From Cunninghamella blakesleeana (taxonomy: Eukaryota; Mucoromycota; Mucoromycetes; Mucorales; Cunninghamellaceae), in NCBI GenBank assembly GCA_017871115.1, contig JAFCIZ010000005.1, positions 310,001 through 374,000 of the forward strand: a stretch of 64,000 nucleotides of DNA, in the 5' to 3' direction. The notes below the pieces were generated by a model. It was given only the letters and a program-made list of their open reading frames with translations. It had not been told where the DNA came from and ran no database searches. Below, in pieces: positions 16,775 to 27,795 of this stretch; the stretch's first letter is position 1; each line of letters begins with the position of its first letter. The position numbers were made by a program, and so were the translations under genes.

Positions 16775-17113
16775 TTACCAAGAACAAATACAACAACCAT
16801 CTGAGCAATCACAACACCCATTAGAATAATATCGTTGTGCAGGTACAATCATTGGAGGAGGAGGACCTGTATGGATTGGTCCAACACTAGGATAATAAGC
16901 TAGATTAAATCAACATTATATAAATTTAAAAATCATTATTACTATCTTTCTCTCTCTATTATATTATTGCTATTAGATAATAATTTTTAGCATACCAGGT
17001 GTATTATAAGGTTGAATCATACTTTGAGGCGGGTAGGGTGTAGCCATTAATGTTGGAGGAGGAGGAGGAGGAATGGACCCAGGATAAGCTACTGTCATAG
17101 GAGTTAATGCCAT
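16775..17113 (-). CDS. Small Pro/Tyr-rich protein with cysteine-rich C-terminus
   Basis: Two exons, 17113-16996 and 16899-16775, 80 aa. The first half is Pro-rich (SIPPPPPPTL, TPYPPQSM) and the second ends in YYSNGCCDCSDGCCICSW, six Cys in the last 13 residues. The layout (Pro/Tyr-rich head, Cys-rich tail) recalls CYSTM-type small stress proteins that attach to membranes through palmitoylated or hydrophobic Cys segments, but there is no clear hydrophobic helix, so that is only a resemblance. Both splice sites are canonical (CCTG|GTATGC and AATCTAG|CT) and the phase is kept. Function unknown. Confidence 0.6.
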
Positions 17114-18242
17114 ATTATTTATTATGATTTTATATGATTATGATTTTTTATAAATAAAAAATAGAAAAAAAAAAAATGAATAAATAGAAAAGAAAAAAAG
17201 CTGAAAAAATTAAAACTAAAAATAAAAAAAATAGACATTTATATAGAGATGGAAAAAAAAAGGTTTAGTTTTTTTTTTTCTTTTTGTACATTATGATCCC
17301 GAAGGATCTAAAAAAGGAAAACAGCGCCAAAATATATACTACTTTAATTACTATATGCAATATTGAAAAATTAGAAAGTAAAAGAAAAATGTATTATTTA
17401 TCTATCACATTATATATACTATGCATTGATGCTTATAAAAAATTTTTTTTGGAGGGATTATTTGATATCAATTAAGACACTCTCCTTATAATTTATATAC
17501 AAAGTCTTTTAGATATTTCTCATTTGATCTTAAACAATAGCTCATTATTAATCTCCTTTGTTTCGTTCTTTTATTTCGATTAGTGTCAATAGAAATAAGC
17601 AAAAAAAAAAAAGTAGATAATGTGATTATATAAAGTGCAAAATATAGGGTTGATGATGACCTGCTACATGATTTAATTTTACCCAAATTTTGATGTTTTT
17701 TTTAAAAAAAAATAAAGGGTAAATTCAACCAATCAAGATATTTATTTTAAAATTACTATTTTTTAAAAAAAGGTACGTATATATATAAAATGATGTATAA
17801 ACAAGTAAATCGATGGTTCTATAATTACTGTTTATTTGTTGCATAAAATGTTGACTTAATAGCTTTTGTTGCTGGTTTGGCTTTATATGAGAATAGTAAT
17901 ATCTATGTAGTGTTGCAACAAAAAAAAGAAAAGGAAAGGTGACTTGTTGAATTATTCTAATATACAAATAATACGTTAAAAAAATATCGAGCATTAAAAG
18001 ATTTATGTATGCATGATGGTTTCGTTATTACCATTACTATTCATTTCAATTGCTATTTTTGCAAAATTATTTTTTTTGTTCTTCAACTTCGGATATATAT
18101 TTTTCCTACAATGATCAACGTTAAACCTTGTGTTTCCATCAAAAAATAAAATAAGGCTTGTGTTCCTTTGATTTTTTATTTCCTTTTTTTTTAGTCGAGT
18201 TTAATAACTTCATCTTGAATAATATAAATAGTGCAATAAATT
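17114..18242. other. Intergenic between divergent small-protein and IPK genes
   Basis: Open reading frames here (for example 17284-17475 +, 17725-17994 -) have no recognisable motifs and A/T-run composition, so I read them as chance. The last about 100 bases should contain the isopentenyl phosphate kinase promoter. Nothing else recognised. Confidence 0.45.
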
Positions 18243-19199
18243 ATGAAAACAGTACTTGTAAAACTAGGAGGTGCTGCACTAACAAATAAACAAACAACAT
18301 GTACTCTTTCACCCAACTTTGATGATCTTGTTGAACAAATAAGCAAAATATATCATTCAAATAAATCACGACAAATACAAACTATCTTTATCCATGGAGC
18401 TGGTGCATTTGGTCATCCACAAGCCAAACAATATCAAGTCAAACACGGTTGGATCCCTTCCTCTGCAACAACAATAGATTCAGATAATATAAAATTTGGA
18501 ATGACAGTAACAAGACAAAGCGTACTTTTACTTCACAACCAACTTCTTGAACGTTTACAAAATCATGGTGTACCTGTTGTATCTTTATCTCCGTTCGATC
18601 ATGTACAAACATCTGGTGGTGGTGAGTTTCCAACTGAGTCATCTACTATTCATATGGTTAATCGTGTTAAATATTTACTAAAGCTTGGTTTTACCCCTCT
18701 TTTACATGGTGATGCTGTATTGGATGATCAATTAGGATGCACCATATTGTCTGGAGATGTAATCATGCATCAATTAGCTACTTATTTTAATAAAGGTAAT
18801 AATAATGATGATATTATGAATGGTGATACAATAGAACGTTGTGTTTTTGTTACCGATGTTAGGGGTATTTATACTGGTGACCCAAAAGCTGCTAAAATAA
18901 ATAATCACGCTGTAACATTGATCAAGCATATCCCCGTGTTCTTAAATAATGATCTTCATCCTGTTGAATATGACCAAAATAATAATACTGATGATAAAAT
19001 TGCTGATGTAAGTGGCGGTATTCAAGGTAAAGTAAAGTGGGCTAAACGTGTTATTATGGATTCAAATGTTGCTGAAGTAGTTATTTGTAAAGCTGGATCG
19101 CCCGAAGTAACCCATTCTATTACCCTTGAACCTATCGATCTAAATTCTCCATCTATCAATCAACTGTTTTTGACTGTTTTTACTAAGCATGAATTATAA
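18243..19199 (+). CDS. IPK: Isopentenyl phosphate kinase
   Basis: Single exon, 318 aa, amino-acid-kinase fold. N-terminal glycine-rich phosphate loop KLGGAALTNK at residues 7-16. The family motif HGAGAFGHPQ has His58 equivalent to the catalytic/substrate His of archaeal IPK. Later motifs are LLHGDAVLD, GCTILSGDVI, VFVTDVRGIYTGDP and VSGGIQGKVKWAK, the last a classic nucleotide-binding turn of IPK and fosfomycin-kinase relatives. It phosphorylates isopentenyl (and dimethylallyl) monophosphate to the diphosphate, feeding sterol, dolichol and carotenoid synthesis (family knowledge). Length and motif spacing match full-length IPK. Unlike almost every neighbour it has no intron. Confidence 0.9.
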   Translation: MKTVLVKLGGAALTNKQTTCTLSPNFDDLVEQISKIYHSNKSRQIQTIFIHGAGAFGHPQAKQYQVKHGWIPSSATTIDSDNIKFGMTVTRQSVLLLHNQLLERLQNHGVPVVSLSPFDHVQTSGGGEFPTESSTIHMVNRVKYLLKLGFTPLLHGDAVLDDQLGCTILSGDVIMHQLATYFNKGNNNDDIMNGDTIERCVFVTDVRGIYTGDPKAAKINNHAVTLIKHIPVFLNNDLHPVEYDQNNNTDDKIADVSGGIQGKVKWAKRVIMDSNVAEVVICKAGSPEVTHSITLEPIDLNSPSINQLFLTVFTKHEL

Positions 19200-19359
19200 A
19201 TAATAATAATAACAATAATAGTAACAATTCATAGTATATAAAAACCATTATTCCACTTCATCTTTTATTATTAATATTATTATATGTATATTTTAATATT
19301 AAAATTATGTTACAATTACTGTAGAAACGTGTATGTATATCATTTTATATTATTATTCT

Positions 19360-20027
19360 TTATTCTATTGCTGATAAATAAGATTCTACTATTTTACGTT
19401 GCTCTACTGGTTGTTTACTATAAATATCAATCAATCGTTCTGTTGCCAATGCATGAAGATCGCTAGCATGCTTTACCTCATTATCATTTAAAAGCTTAGA
19501 CGCACACTATTTTAAATAAAATAAAAGACACAATAAAATTATAAATAAATAAAAATAGAACAGGTGTTTATATACAGCTGTATTACTATAAATATATGTG
19601 TATAAATTAATTAAATACAAATTTTATATTCTTACCAAATGTAAACCATACAAAGCTCTTACATGGTCGGTGCGTAATTCCAATACTTTACAGTAGTGTT
19701 TTAAAGCCAATGAGTAATGTTTAAGTGTATATAGAATTTCAGCATACTTCAAATAAATAATAGGATTTCCAGGTTGTAATAATACGAGCTCTTCACAACA
19801 AAAAGCCGCTTGTTCATATAAGTATTGACCAAGATATAATTCACATAATTCATACCATGCTTCATGGTCGTCATAATAAGTATCCAAATATTTAGTCAAT
19901 GCTTCTACTGCTTCTGTTTCCTTATTTCTTGCTTTTAATAATGCTATTTGTCTTTTGGAGGCTAACTATAATAAATATATAAAAAAAATTATATATATGT
20001 TTAGTATTCTAGCTATTAATATATAAC

Positions 20028-20100
<73 letters not shown>

Positions 20101-20709
20101 GAGCTGTATATAAACACCTATTCTATTTTTATTTATTTTTACCATATTTGATTCATCTTCTTGAAGTATACTATCATAAACTTGTTGTGCTTCATCTAAT
20201 CTTCCAGCTGCTTCATGTTGCATACCAATCAATCTTCGAAAGCGTAATGAGGATTTACTGAATCGTCTTTCTAATCGTTCAATACATACCTATATAATAA
20301 TAATAATAATATAAATAATAAAGAGCGACATTATTGATTATTATCGTGGTTATTATTTTTTTATAAAGTTTGCTCATGAAATCTTTTTCTTTTACATTAG
20401 CAAGTTCATTATCACCAACATCTAAAGCTGCAATACACACTTGCTCATAAAAGGGCCATACTAAATAATAATATATATATTAAATAAGTTTCAAAAAGCA
20501 TATGTATATATATATTATGATAAAATAAAATAAGATAAAAAACAGGTATATCTATATTTTTAAATCATACCTTCTTCACCAAGTTTTGAAGTATGATTGC
20601 CGCGAATGAGTTCTGCACCAAGTGAAGCTACCTTTTCTGAGTGACGTTCATTAGTTGTTCTATAGTTTTTTAATTCTTCAACAGCTTGTTCAAAATCAAA
20701 GCGAGGCAT
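19360..20709 (-). CDS. EMC2: ER membrane protein complex subunit 2 (TPR protein)
   Basis: Five exons: 20709-20571, 20460-20396, 20289-20143, 19965-19636, 19506-19360; 275 aa with all phases matching. The body is a TPR superhelix: VCIERLERRFSKSSLRFRR, then RLDEAQQVYDSILQEDESN, HEAWYELCELYLGQYLYEQAAFC, LVLLQPGNPIIYLKYAE and HYSLALKHYCKVLELR, each matching the order of repeats in human EMC2. EMC2 is the cytosolic scaffold of the ER insertase that places tail-anchored and multipass membrane proteins (established knowledge). The third intron contains a long TTA/TAA microsatellite. A decayed copy of this gene lies at about 24810-25757. Confidence 0.9.
20028..20100. repeat. AAT trinucleotide microsatellite in EMC2 intron 3
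   Basis: About 24 uninterrupted AAT units lying between the EMC2 exon ends at 20143 and 19965. A poly-Tyr reading frame across it is an artefact. Confidence 0.95.
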
Positions 20710-20728
20710 ATTTAAATAATTACAATAC

Positions 20729-20759
<31 letters not shown>

Positions 20760-21032
20760 ACGAACGAAAAAAAATTAAATTTGATTTCTTATTCTTATAA
20801 AAAACGCGGTGTTTTAAAAGTGATCAACTTTTTAACATAAGTTATAAAATTGAAATAGCTCATCTTTGAAGAGTATATCGATAATAACTAAATATTTTTT
20901 ATTGATATTATTATTTAAAAAAGCATAAAAAGTATACATTAAATTTCCATTAAAATAAAATTTTTAATAATTGATATTATAATTAAAGTAAGGTAGTTCA
21001 ATCAATAAATGTAAATACCCTACAAATTAAAA
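20710..21032. promoter_or_regulatory. EMC2 upstream region with T-run/A-run dyad; P450 3' flank
   Basis: Directly upstream of the EMC2 ATG, about 20 to 50 bases away, is a T-run joined to an A-run (about 20730-20756), a symmetrical dT:dA block that recurs near other starts in this window. Beyond it lies the 3' flank of the cytochrome P450 gene on the same strand. Confidence 0.4.
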
Positions 21033-23730
21033 TCAGTATCTTGGTTTGAAAATGATCTTTAAATCAATTGGTTGTAAAACGCCAATGTTACTAGTGATTA
21101 ACTCATATTTATGAATTGTATCTTCAGGTAGATAGAGTTCATATTTGCGTACTATAAAAATCAAAAAATGAAATATATATATAAGTGTTTATATTTTATA
21201 ATTGTCAAAAAAAAAAAAAAAAAGAGCATATATATAAATATTTATCTCATATTAGTGTAAACTTACAAATACTTGACAGCATAACTCGTTGTTCAGCTAA
21301 ACTAAAGTTCATACCAATACATTGTCTACGTAGAATTATAAATAAATAAATAATAGTAATAAATAAATGTTTTTTCTTTTTCTTTTTTTCTTTGTAATGA
21401 TTGTATTTATACTTATTTTTATTTTTTATTTTACCTTGGACCACTGAAAGAAAAGAAAAAAGAGGAGTTAGAGAGAAAAGTTGAAAGAAAAAAGAATATC
21501 AATAACAGGTAATAGAATAGATTTATATTTATATATTCTTTATATTTTTACTTACCTTGCGAATGGTGCCCTATGTATTCATTAATAAAATAAAAATAAA
21601 TGAAAAAGTAGAATGATAAGTATCCAAGCTTTAAATCAAATATCAATCATATATATTATTATTACCATGAAAGCCCTTCACGATTTTTTTGCTCAGCTTC
21701 ACCATTAGGACTAAACCTGTCTGGATTAAAAGTATAAGGATCTTTCCATACATTTTCATTATTATGAAGATCTAACATATTGACAACTATAGGTGTATTT
21801 TTAGGTATAAACGTTCCAGATAATACAGTGTCTTCTTTAGTAACACGTGGAGTAATTTGAGTCACTGGACCACCTAATAATAAAAATATATAATAGTATC
21901 ATTATTAATATATGTAACTATCTATGCTTCTTATATTTAAATTTCTATCATCATTTTCTTTAATTTATATATTGTAATTACTGATTCGAAGAGTTTCTTT
22001 AATAATTTGATTTATGAAAACTAATTTTTTAGTTTCTTCAAATGTGGGGAAAACGTTTACAGGTTCATCACCAAGCACGCTAATAGCTTCTTCTCTTGCT
22101 CGCTGCTGAATATCCTGATGTTTGGCGAGATAATACATGGCTCCGGCTAACGAATTGGCTGTTGTGTCATGGCTAAAATGGTTGGTTAACAAATAAAAAC
22201 AATAATATATTCAAAAAAAAAGATTGTTTTATATTAGGATATAAATAATCATAAAAATTAAATAGTATTAATGAGCGCATTTTACCCAGCTATTATTTTT
22301 AAACAAGAAAAAGATAAAACAATTTTAAAAAATAAGAATGATGTTTAGTACAATTCCAAATACATATATCTAATTGAAATAAAAATTAACATATATTAAA
22401 ATAAATTAACTTACCAATAAAGAAAACATTAAGGTCACTCTTTAATTCAGAATCAGTAAGAGAATTCTCCCCAGATGACCCACTTTCTAACATAAGAGTT
22501 AAAAGGTCTTTTTCGGCATCTTCAATATTTGGATTTTCTTTTTGGTTCTTCAAAAATTGCCTTTTATTTTCAATAACACCTTCAAGCATACCGTAAAATT
22601 TTTGAACCAAGGAATGAATACGTCTTCTGCGAGGGAATAGCCATAATAACTTTGTTTCAAGGAAAGGGAAAAATACATAAATAGGACTATCTGCAGCATC
22701 TTTTATTGTATGGTATATATCTACCCACTCACTATTTTTTTCTTTCAAAGAGTTAAAATCAAACCCAAAACCAGCTTTACCAATGATCTATTTTTTTTAA
22801 GGTAAAATAAAAATATAAGTAAATGAAATATATATATATATATATTAATTTAGGTTATTTTTATTATAAATATTCTTACATCTAAAGTAAATTTTTCCAT
22901 AAGTGCTTTTACATCCATAGCAGGTTCATTACTATTATCTATCACATCGAAAACACGATGAGTGTATTCAGCAAACAATTTAACTGGCATATGTCGATGG
23001 AAAGCGGGATTAGCAGTCTAATAATACAAAACAATAAAAAAGTTGTATATTATATTTATATCGTTAGTATAATCTATTTATCTTTTTTGCTTTCCTAAAA
23101 ATAACTAGTGGTTTGTTTGCTACATTACCATACGATGCCTTTTCCAATCATTTTTGTTACTAATCAATGCTATATTGTCACTACGAATATATTTATGTAC
23201 CAGGGTACCCTTAGGAAAAGGTAATTCAGCTTTACTAAAAAGATCTATAAATAAATATAATAAATAGTATTATGAAATTGTTAGATTAAATAAATAAATA
23301 ATAATATAAACAATAAATATTAAACATATTTAAATATAAAGCATTTACCTGTTTTTAAAAATACTTGCTTCGCATCTTCCGGATTGGCAATAACAACAGT
23401 CCATCCCATAAAGTCCATCTTTAAGTACATTTCACCATTTTTCTTGTGCTTATATAGCGGTACATATAATTCTTTCGACATTGATCCATAAGGTACACCT
23501 TGAAGAGTCTTTCTGAGAAAGGTAAAAAACGATACATGAGGAATGTGCCTGAGTTTTTTTGGAGGAGTAAAGAAGCTCCCAAAGACATATTTAATAATAA
23601 CCAAAGAAATAGCTATACCAATTGGGGCTTTATAACTCTTTAATTTATTAACAATTGAAGAGATATTGTAGTTTTTAACAACTAGTGAAGTATTAAAGTT
23701 TTCTTGATATTTTTGAAATAAAGCACTCAT
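21033..23730 (-). CDS. Cytochrome P450 monooxygenase with 4-, 9- and 15-nt microexons
   Basis: Eleven exons: 23730-23349, 23244-23129, 23017-22880, 22787-22415, 22289-22286, 22172-21982, 21873-21666, 21570-21556, 21443-21435, 21325-21267, 21151-21033; 537 aa. A hydrophobic anchor at about residues 36-54 implies ER membrane attachment facing the cytosol. The I-helix motif AGHDTT (337-342) exists only if the 4-nt exon CTGG is spliced in. ExxR is E397-R400 (KETLR), the PERF-like region is NPDRFSP, and the haem loop PFASGPRQCIG has axial Cys481; the last motif is assembled from the 15-nt, 9-nt and 59-nt exons. Every splice site is GT-AG. It should be a haem-thiolate mono-oxygenase needing a reductase; substrate unknown. 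Mucorales-type CYP families such as CYP509 are possible, not established here. Confidence 0.9.
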
Positions 23731-24809
23731 TTTTTTTTTCTATGTAAAATTTAATAATGATTTTAAAATAAAATAAAAGAAAAGAAATACAATATAACGT
23801 ATTGAAATTTATATATTCTAATTTTTTGATTTTTTAGATATAAAATTATTTCACACTTTCAGTTTTTTGATTTGAGTCAAAAGCTGATTTAAAAAATATT
23901 GCAAACGTGTACTTTCCATATCCGATATAAAATTATACGCTAAGTCAAATATGATGAAATCCGACAGACGCCGAAATCTGAAATTAATTAAAGTTTATAT
24001 TAAGCAAATGGTCCGTGGTTTTTTAATTTGTTAACTAGGGAAGTTATATGTTTGAATTAATCCTTGTTAAAAATATAGGCGGTGATGATATTGATTGATT
24101 ATTTAGAGTAGTTATGATATTGAAATAGCTGTAAAATAATAAAATTAACGAACTAACCATTCGTTAACAGTTATTCTAACAATATAAATATTGTTTATTC
24201 TAGTTTTTTCTAGTATCATTTTTATTTTTTTATATTTATATGTATTTTCTGCGTTTACCATACTGACATGACAACTTAGTAACAGCCACACTCTGTTGAA
24301 GGGGTGTAAACGAATATTTCCTATTTCGGATGACACATGGGCTATTATTGGCTGGAGTAACTTACCCGTTTTGTTTCCGTTTTCATTCGTTTGATATAGC
24401 AAATTCAACAAATTTCATAAACCAAAAAAATAAAAAATAAACTGATCATTGCCCCAACTCTTATTAATCGTATTACAAAAACTTTTAATTTATACCTTTG
24501 TTCAGTGATATAGCCAATTATAGGCCATTTTTGGCTAATGGATATAAACCTGTTAAAAGCATGAAGAAAAAAATGCTGAAATTAAATAATAGCTTCATAT
24601 ATGGTTTTGATAGTATAAGTGGATCAAACCTTTTAAATTATCTGAAGGTACTATTAAAAAATGAAAAAATAAATAAATAAATAAAAATAGTTAGTTTTAT
24701 GATATGAATTTAAATTATCATACTTTTCCTTTTGCTGTTTCTTTTATATACGACTATAAAACAGTACTTTATTCTTCTGTGGCTGGATGTTTTTTCTTTT
24801 TTTTATGAT
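23731..24809. other. Intergenic, no convincing gene
   Basis: Upstream side of the P450 gene, then unassigned sequence. ORFs at 24145-24411 (-) and 24498-24680 (+) have mixed composition but no motif I recognise; they may be decayed coding sequence because the adjacent block is a pseudogene. Not called as genes. Confidence 0.45.
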
Positions 24810-25757
24810 GTCCCAGAATTTTTAGGGTACATCAATGTATAGTTTCAGTATTTTATACTAGTGATTTAAAGACAATATTGATTTTTTGGCACATATACCA
24901 ATTCAGAATATATAAAATACATAATATTATTTCCAGATTGTAATAAGACTAATTCTTTACAACTAAAGCTCATATGTTCATAAAAATATTGATCGAGATA
25001 TAGTTTATAACATCTGTATTAAGCTTCGCACTTAATAAAATAATTTTTTCCGTTATTTCTATTCTCTTATCTCCTTGTTTTAAGTGATATCAGTTGTTTT
25101 TTATTTGCAATCTATTAAAATTAAAACGTAGAAAATAGAATAAAAATATTGATATTACTAGTTTTTTATTTTTCCAAATATTTTAAAATAATATATAGCC
25201 AAGTTTTATACGTCAACGATTTTTTTTACTATGTTTATTTCTAAACTTCCAACAATTTCCTGTTGCACACTAAGTAACCTTTTAATACTGTGGTGGATAT
25301 TTAATAATTTTTTTTACAAAAGTTCAACATAATACCTTATGGAAGAATGAAAGTAATAATAATAAAAAGTAGTTACCATTAGCTATTTTTTGTTTCTTGT
25401 TTTTATTTTATTATTTATTTATACAAATACATACATATACAAATTACTTTAGCATTAACATTGAAAACTTTCGTATAAGCTTGTTTATAAAAGCACCGTA
25501 TTAAATAACATAAATAAAAATAATAAAAATATATCGACAATAGCTCCAAAAAGTAGAGTAAACGTGATACTACAAGCATATCTGTTTTATATGGCATATC
25601 TCCTTTGATAAATTTTGAGGTATGTTGGCCACAAAAAAATTCGACACCAATTAAAGCCACCATTTCTTTCTACATCAGAATTCCTCAGTTGTTTATATCT
25701 ATTTTTTAGAAAAAATTTTTAACAACTTGTTTATATTTATTATCGAGATATATCTAA
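24810..25757 (-). pseudogene. Degenerate duplicate of EMC2
   Basis: Sequence aligns by eye, collinearly and in the same orientation, with the intact EMC2 gene. 24810-25060 matches exon 4 (shared words include TTCCAG-TTGTAATAA, TTCATA-AA-TATTGA, GATATA). 25235-25310 matches exon 3 (TTCCA-C, CCTGTTGCA). 25440-25505 matches exon 2 (ATAAAAG, ACTAAATAA-like end). 25590-25757 matches exon 1 (TTTTGA-GTATG-TTG-C, ACACCAA, AAGC-ACC). Introns lie in the same places, so it arose by DNA duplication, not by retrotransposition. Many substitutions and stops: no long open frame remains. Exon 5 could not be located. The bounds are approximate. Confidence 0.78.
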
Positions 25758-26584
25758 CATAAAAATACGTTTTTTTAATTTTTAGGTATTATAATGAAAA
25801 ATGCGGTCTTTAAAAATCATTTATCTGTCAAATTAATCCAAAATCTATTTTTTTTTTTCTTTTACATTCTAAGTTTTGATATTCTCTTGTGCTTCAGCAT
25901 TTAATATATTAAGGCTTACGAAAGCAACTACTAAAATATTATAATCACCTACTTTTTTTACAATATTTAAGAATATAATGAAATAAAATAAAGTTTATTA
26001 ATTTTTTTATACTTCTAAAAATTTTAAAATAATACATGTTAATTCGCTTGATTTTTTCTCTTTACTCTGCCAAACTAACTTTTGTCTGCGTATTTATCCA
26101 ATATTATTTCACTCTAAAGGCGCAGTGATGGATATAGGGAATACTTTTATAAATATTCAATCATATCTATAAAAAAAAAAAGGTATAAAATGGTAGTATA
26201 TTACTCACTTTTTTTTTATTTTGTTGTTATCGTTTAATTATTCATTTATACGTATATAAATTTTACATAGAAATCGTATCTAGAACCGTTATACACATTT
26301 ATTCATAAGTGTTATATTTATATAAATACTAAAATATGAATATAATTATATTAATACTAAAAATAAAATATATCTTAATATAAAAAAAGAAATTTTTTTA
26401 TATTGCGTCTCTTGAATAAGTTTTGTTATATGATTGTTAACAATAAGTTCAATACCATGAAAAGGTGTCTTGTGCAAAAAATTTAGAGCAATAGTTTTTT
26501 AAAAAGATGCGCGGGATTTAAAAATAGTTTAACTAAATTTCTCTCAAAAAACTCTATTTTTTTCTTTTTTATTTCTTTTATACC
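25758..26584. other. Intergenic, AT-rich
   Basis: No open frame with recognisable motifs on either strand. May include further decayed duplicate sequence upstream of the EMC2 pseudogene, but I could not align it. The last part precedes the PGAP4-like ORF. Confidence 0.4.
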
Positions 26585-27229
26585 ATGTTATTTTTAAATA
26601 TTCTAAAAATATTAATTTTTTTCAATGTGATATTATTATTATTTCAGTGCATTGGTTTTTTTTTACAGTATGAAGCTTTTATAAATGCATATAGCCTTGT
26701 TGATAAAAGAATTAGTGTATATATTATGTCTGGTGATAATCAAAGGAATGAAAAAGAACTTCTCGAATACTTCCCCAAAGCCAATCTCATCACCAATGAT
26801 ATTATACCATCTAACGAATTTGGAGAAATATATTATCGCGATAAGTATGTAAAGGTATTGGAAGATTTTTTAGACAACGGAAATACCATGTTAATAATGA
26901 TATTAGAAAACGACGTGATACCTGTTTACACCAAACGCACTTTTTATTATCATCTTGCATTCCAAACATTATCACTCTTTTCAAATGATTTACAAAACTT
27001 TGATTGTTCAAAACGTGGGTACATATTTAAGACTGGCTCTACAGGTAACAAGTCACTTTGTAGAATATTTTCAAAAGAAAATTTAAGGGAGCAAATCGAC
27101 TGCATTAAAAGTTTAAAGGAACCTATTGATATCATGATAAATCATTGTCAAGTAAAATTAAATATTGAACAACGAAGATTTTTAATCGTCAATCACTCTG
27201 GAATGAAATCGACACTTGGGCATGTATAA
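26585..27229 (+). CDS. Short PGAP4/TMEM246-like glycosyltransferase, possibly truncated
   Basis: Intronless ORF of 214 aa. A hydrophobic segment at residues 3-28 looks like a signal anchor. The remainder resembles fungal relatives of PGAP4, the Golgi enzyme that adds GalNAc to GPI anchors: LENDVIPVYTKRTFYYHL (an acidic ENDV where EDDV is usual), CSKRGYIFKTGSTGNKSLCR and INHCQVKLNIEQRRFLIVNH with a terminal G-x-KSTLGH. The similarity is from memory of family features, not a search. PGAP4-like proteins are roughly 400 residues, so about half is missing, mainly between the anchor and the acidic motif and within the N-terminal domain. Lying beside a pseudogene in a decayed region, it may itself be a decaying duplicate. 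Confidence 0.5.
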   Translation: MLFLNILKILIFFNVILLLFQCIGFFLQYEAFINAYSLVDKRISVYIMSGDNQRNEKELLEYFPKANLITNDIIPSNEFGEIYYRDKYVKVLEDFLDNGNTMLIMILENDVIPVYTKRTFYYHLAFQTLSLFSNDLQNFDCSKRGYIFKTGSTGNKSLCRIFSKENLREQIDCIKSLKEPIDIMINHCQVKLNIEQRRFLIVNHSGMKSTLGHV

Positions 27230-27761
27230 TAGAATGAAGTAAAAAAATATCAGCATAGCTATAAATATACTATCTATTTGCTCTTAGAAATTATTTTAGA
27301 ATATATTGTTATTTTGCGTTTCAAACTATAAAAAATAAATAAATAAAACGAGTTTGGAAAACATACCGAAGCTTATAATTGAATTTAGTTCGTATAAATA
27401 TAAAATGAAGTAAAGGAATTTAAGAATATTATTTTCAATAATATTTGATTTATTCAAAAATAAATATAAAATAGCATATGGTCATAAGAGTATTCATGAA
27501 ATGGATATATATTTTATATTTTAAATAAAGCAATGCCAATATAATAATACAGTAATTTAATCTTTTATCACCTCGATGATTTTTTTAAGTGATTTGTTTA
27601 ACTAGATATAAAATCAATATCTTGTATTAAAAAAATCTTTACATCAATAAGTATTGTAATATTAATGTCAGCACATAGTATGTAATTTTTCTTTATAGAG
27701 GAACCTTCGAGTAAATGGCATTAATTTTTGCTGTATATACGTAGTATTAAGGTTTGATAAG

Positions 27762-27795
<34 letters not shown>

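Noticed and set aside
17284..17475. 63-codon plus-strand ORF
   Set aside because: No motif, Lys/Ile/Tyr-rich as expected from AT-rich noncoding DNA.
19966..20232. ORF with a long poly-Tyr run
   Set aside because: EMC2 exon 3 reading through its donor into the AAT microsatellite intron.
23840..24000. Repeated ATCCGA words upstream of the P450 gene as a regulatory array
   Set aside because: Only two clear occurrences; too short to separate from chance.
24145..24680. Two ORFs of fairly complex composition (24145-24411 minus, 24498-24680 plus)
   Set aside because: Could be decayed coding sequence but I could not match either to a family or to a neighbouring gene.
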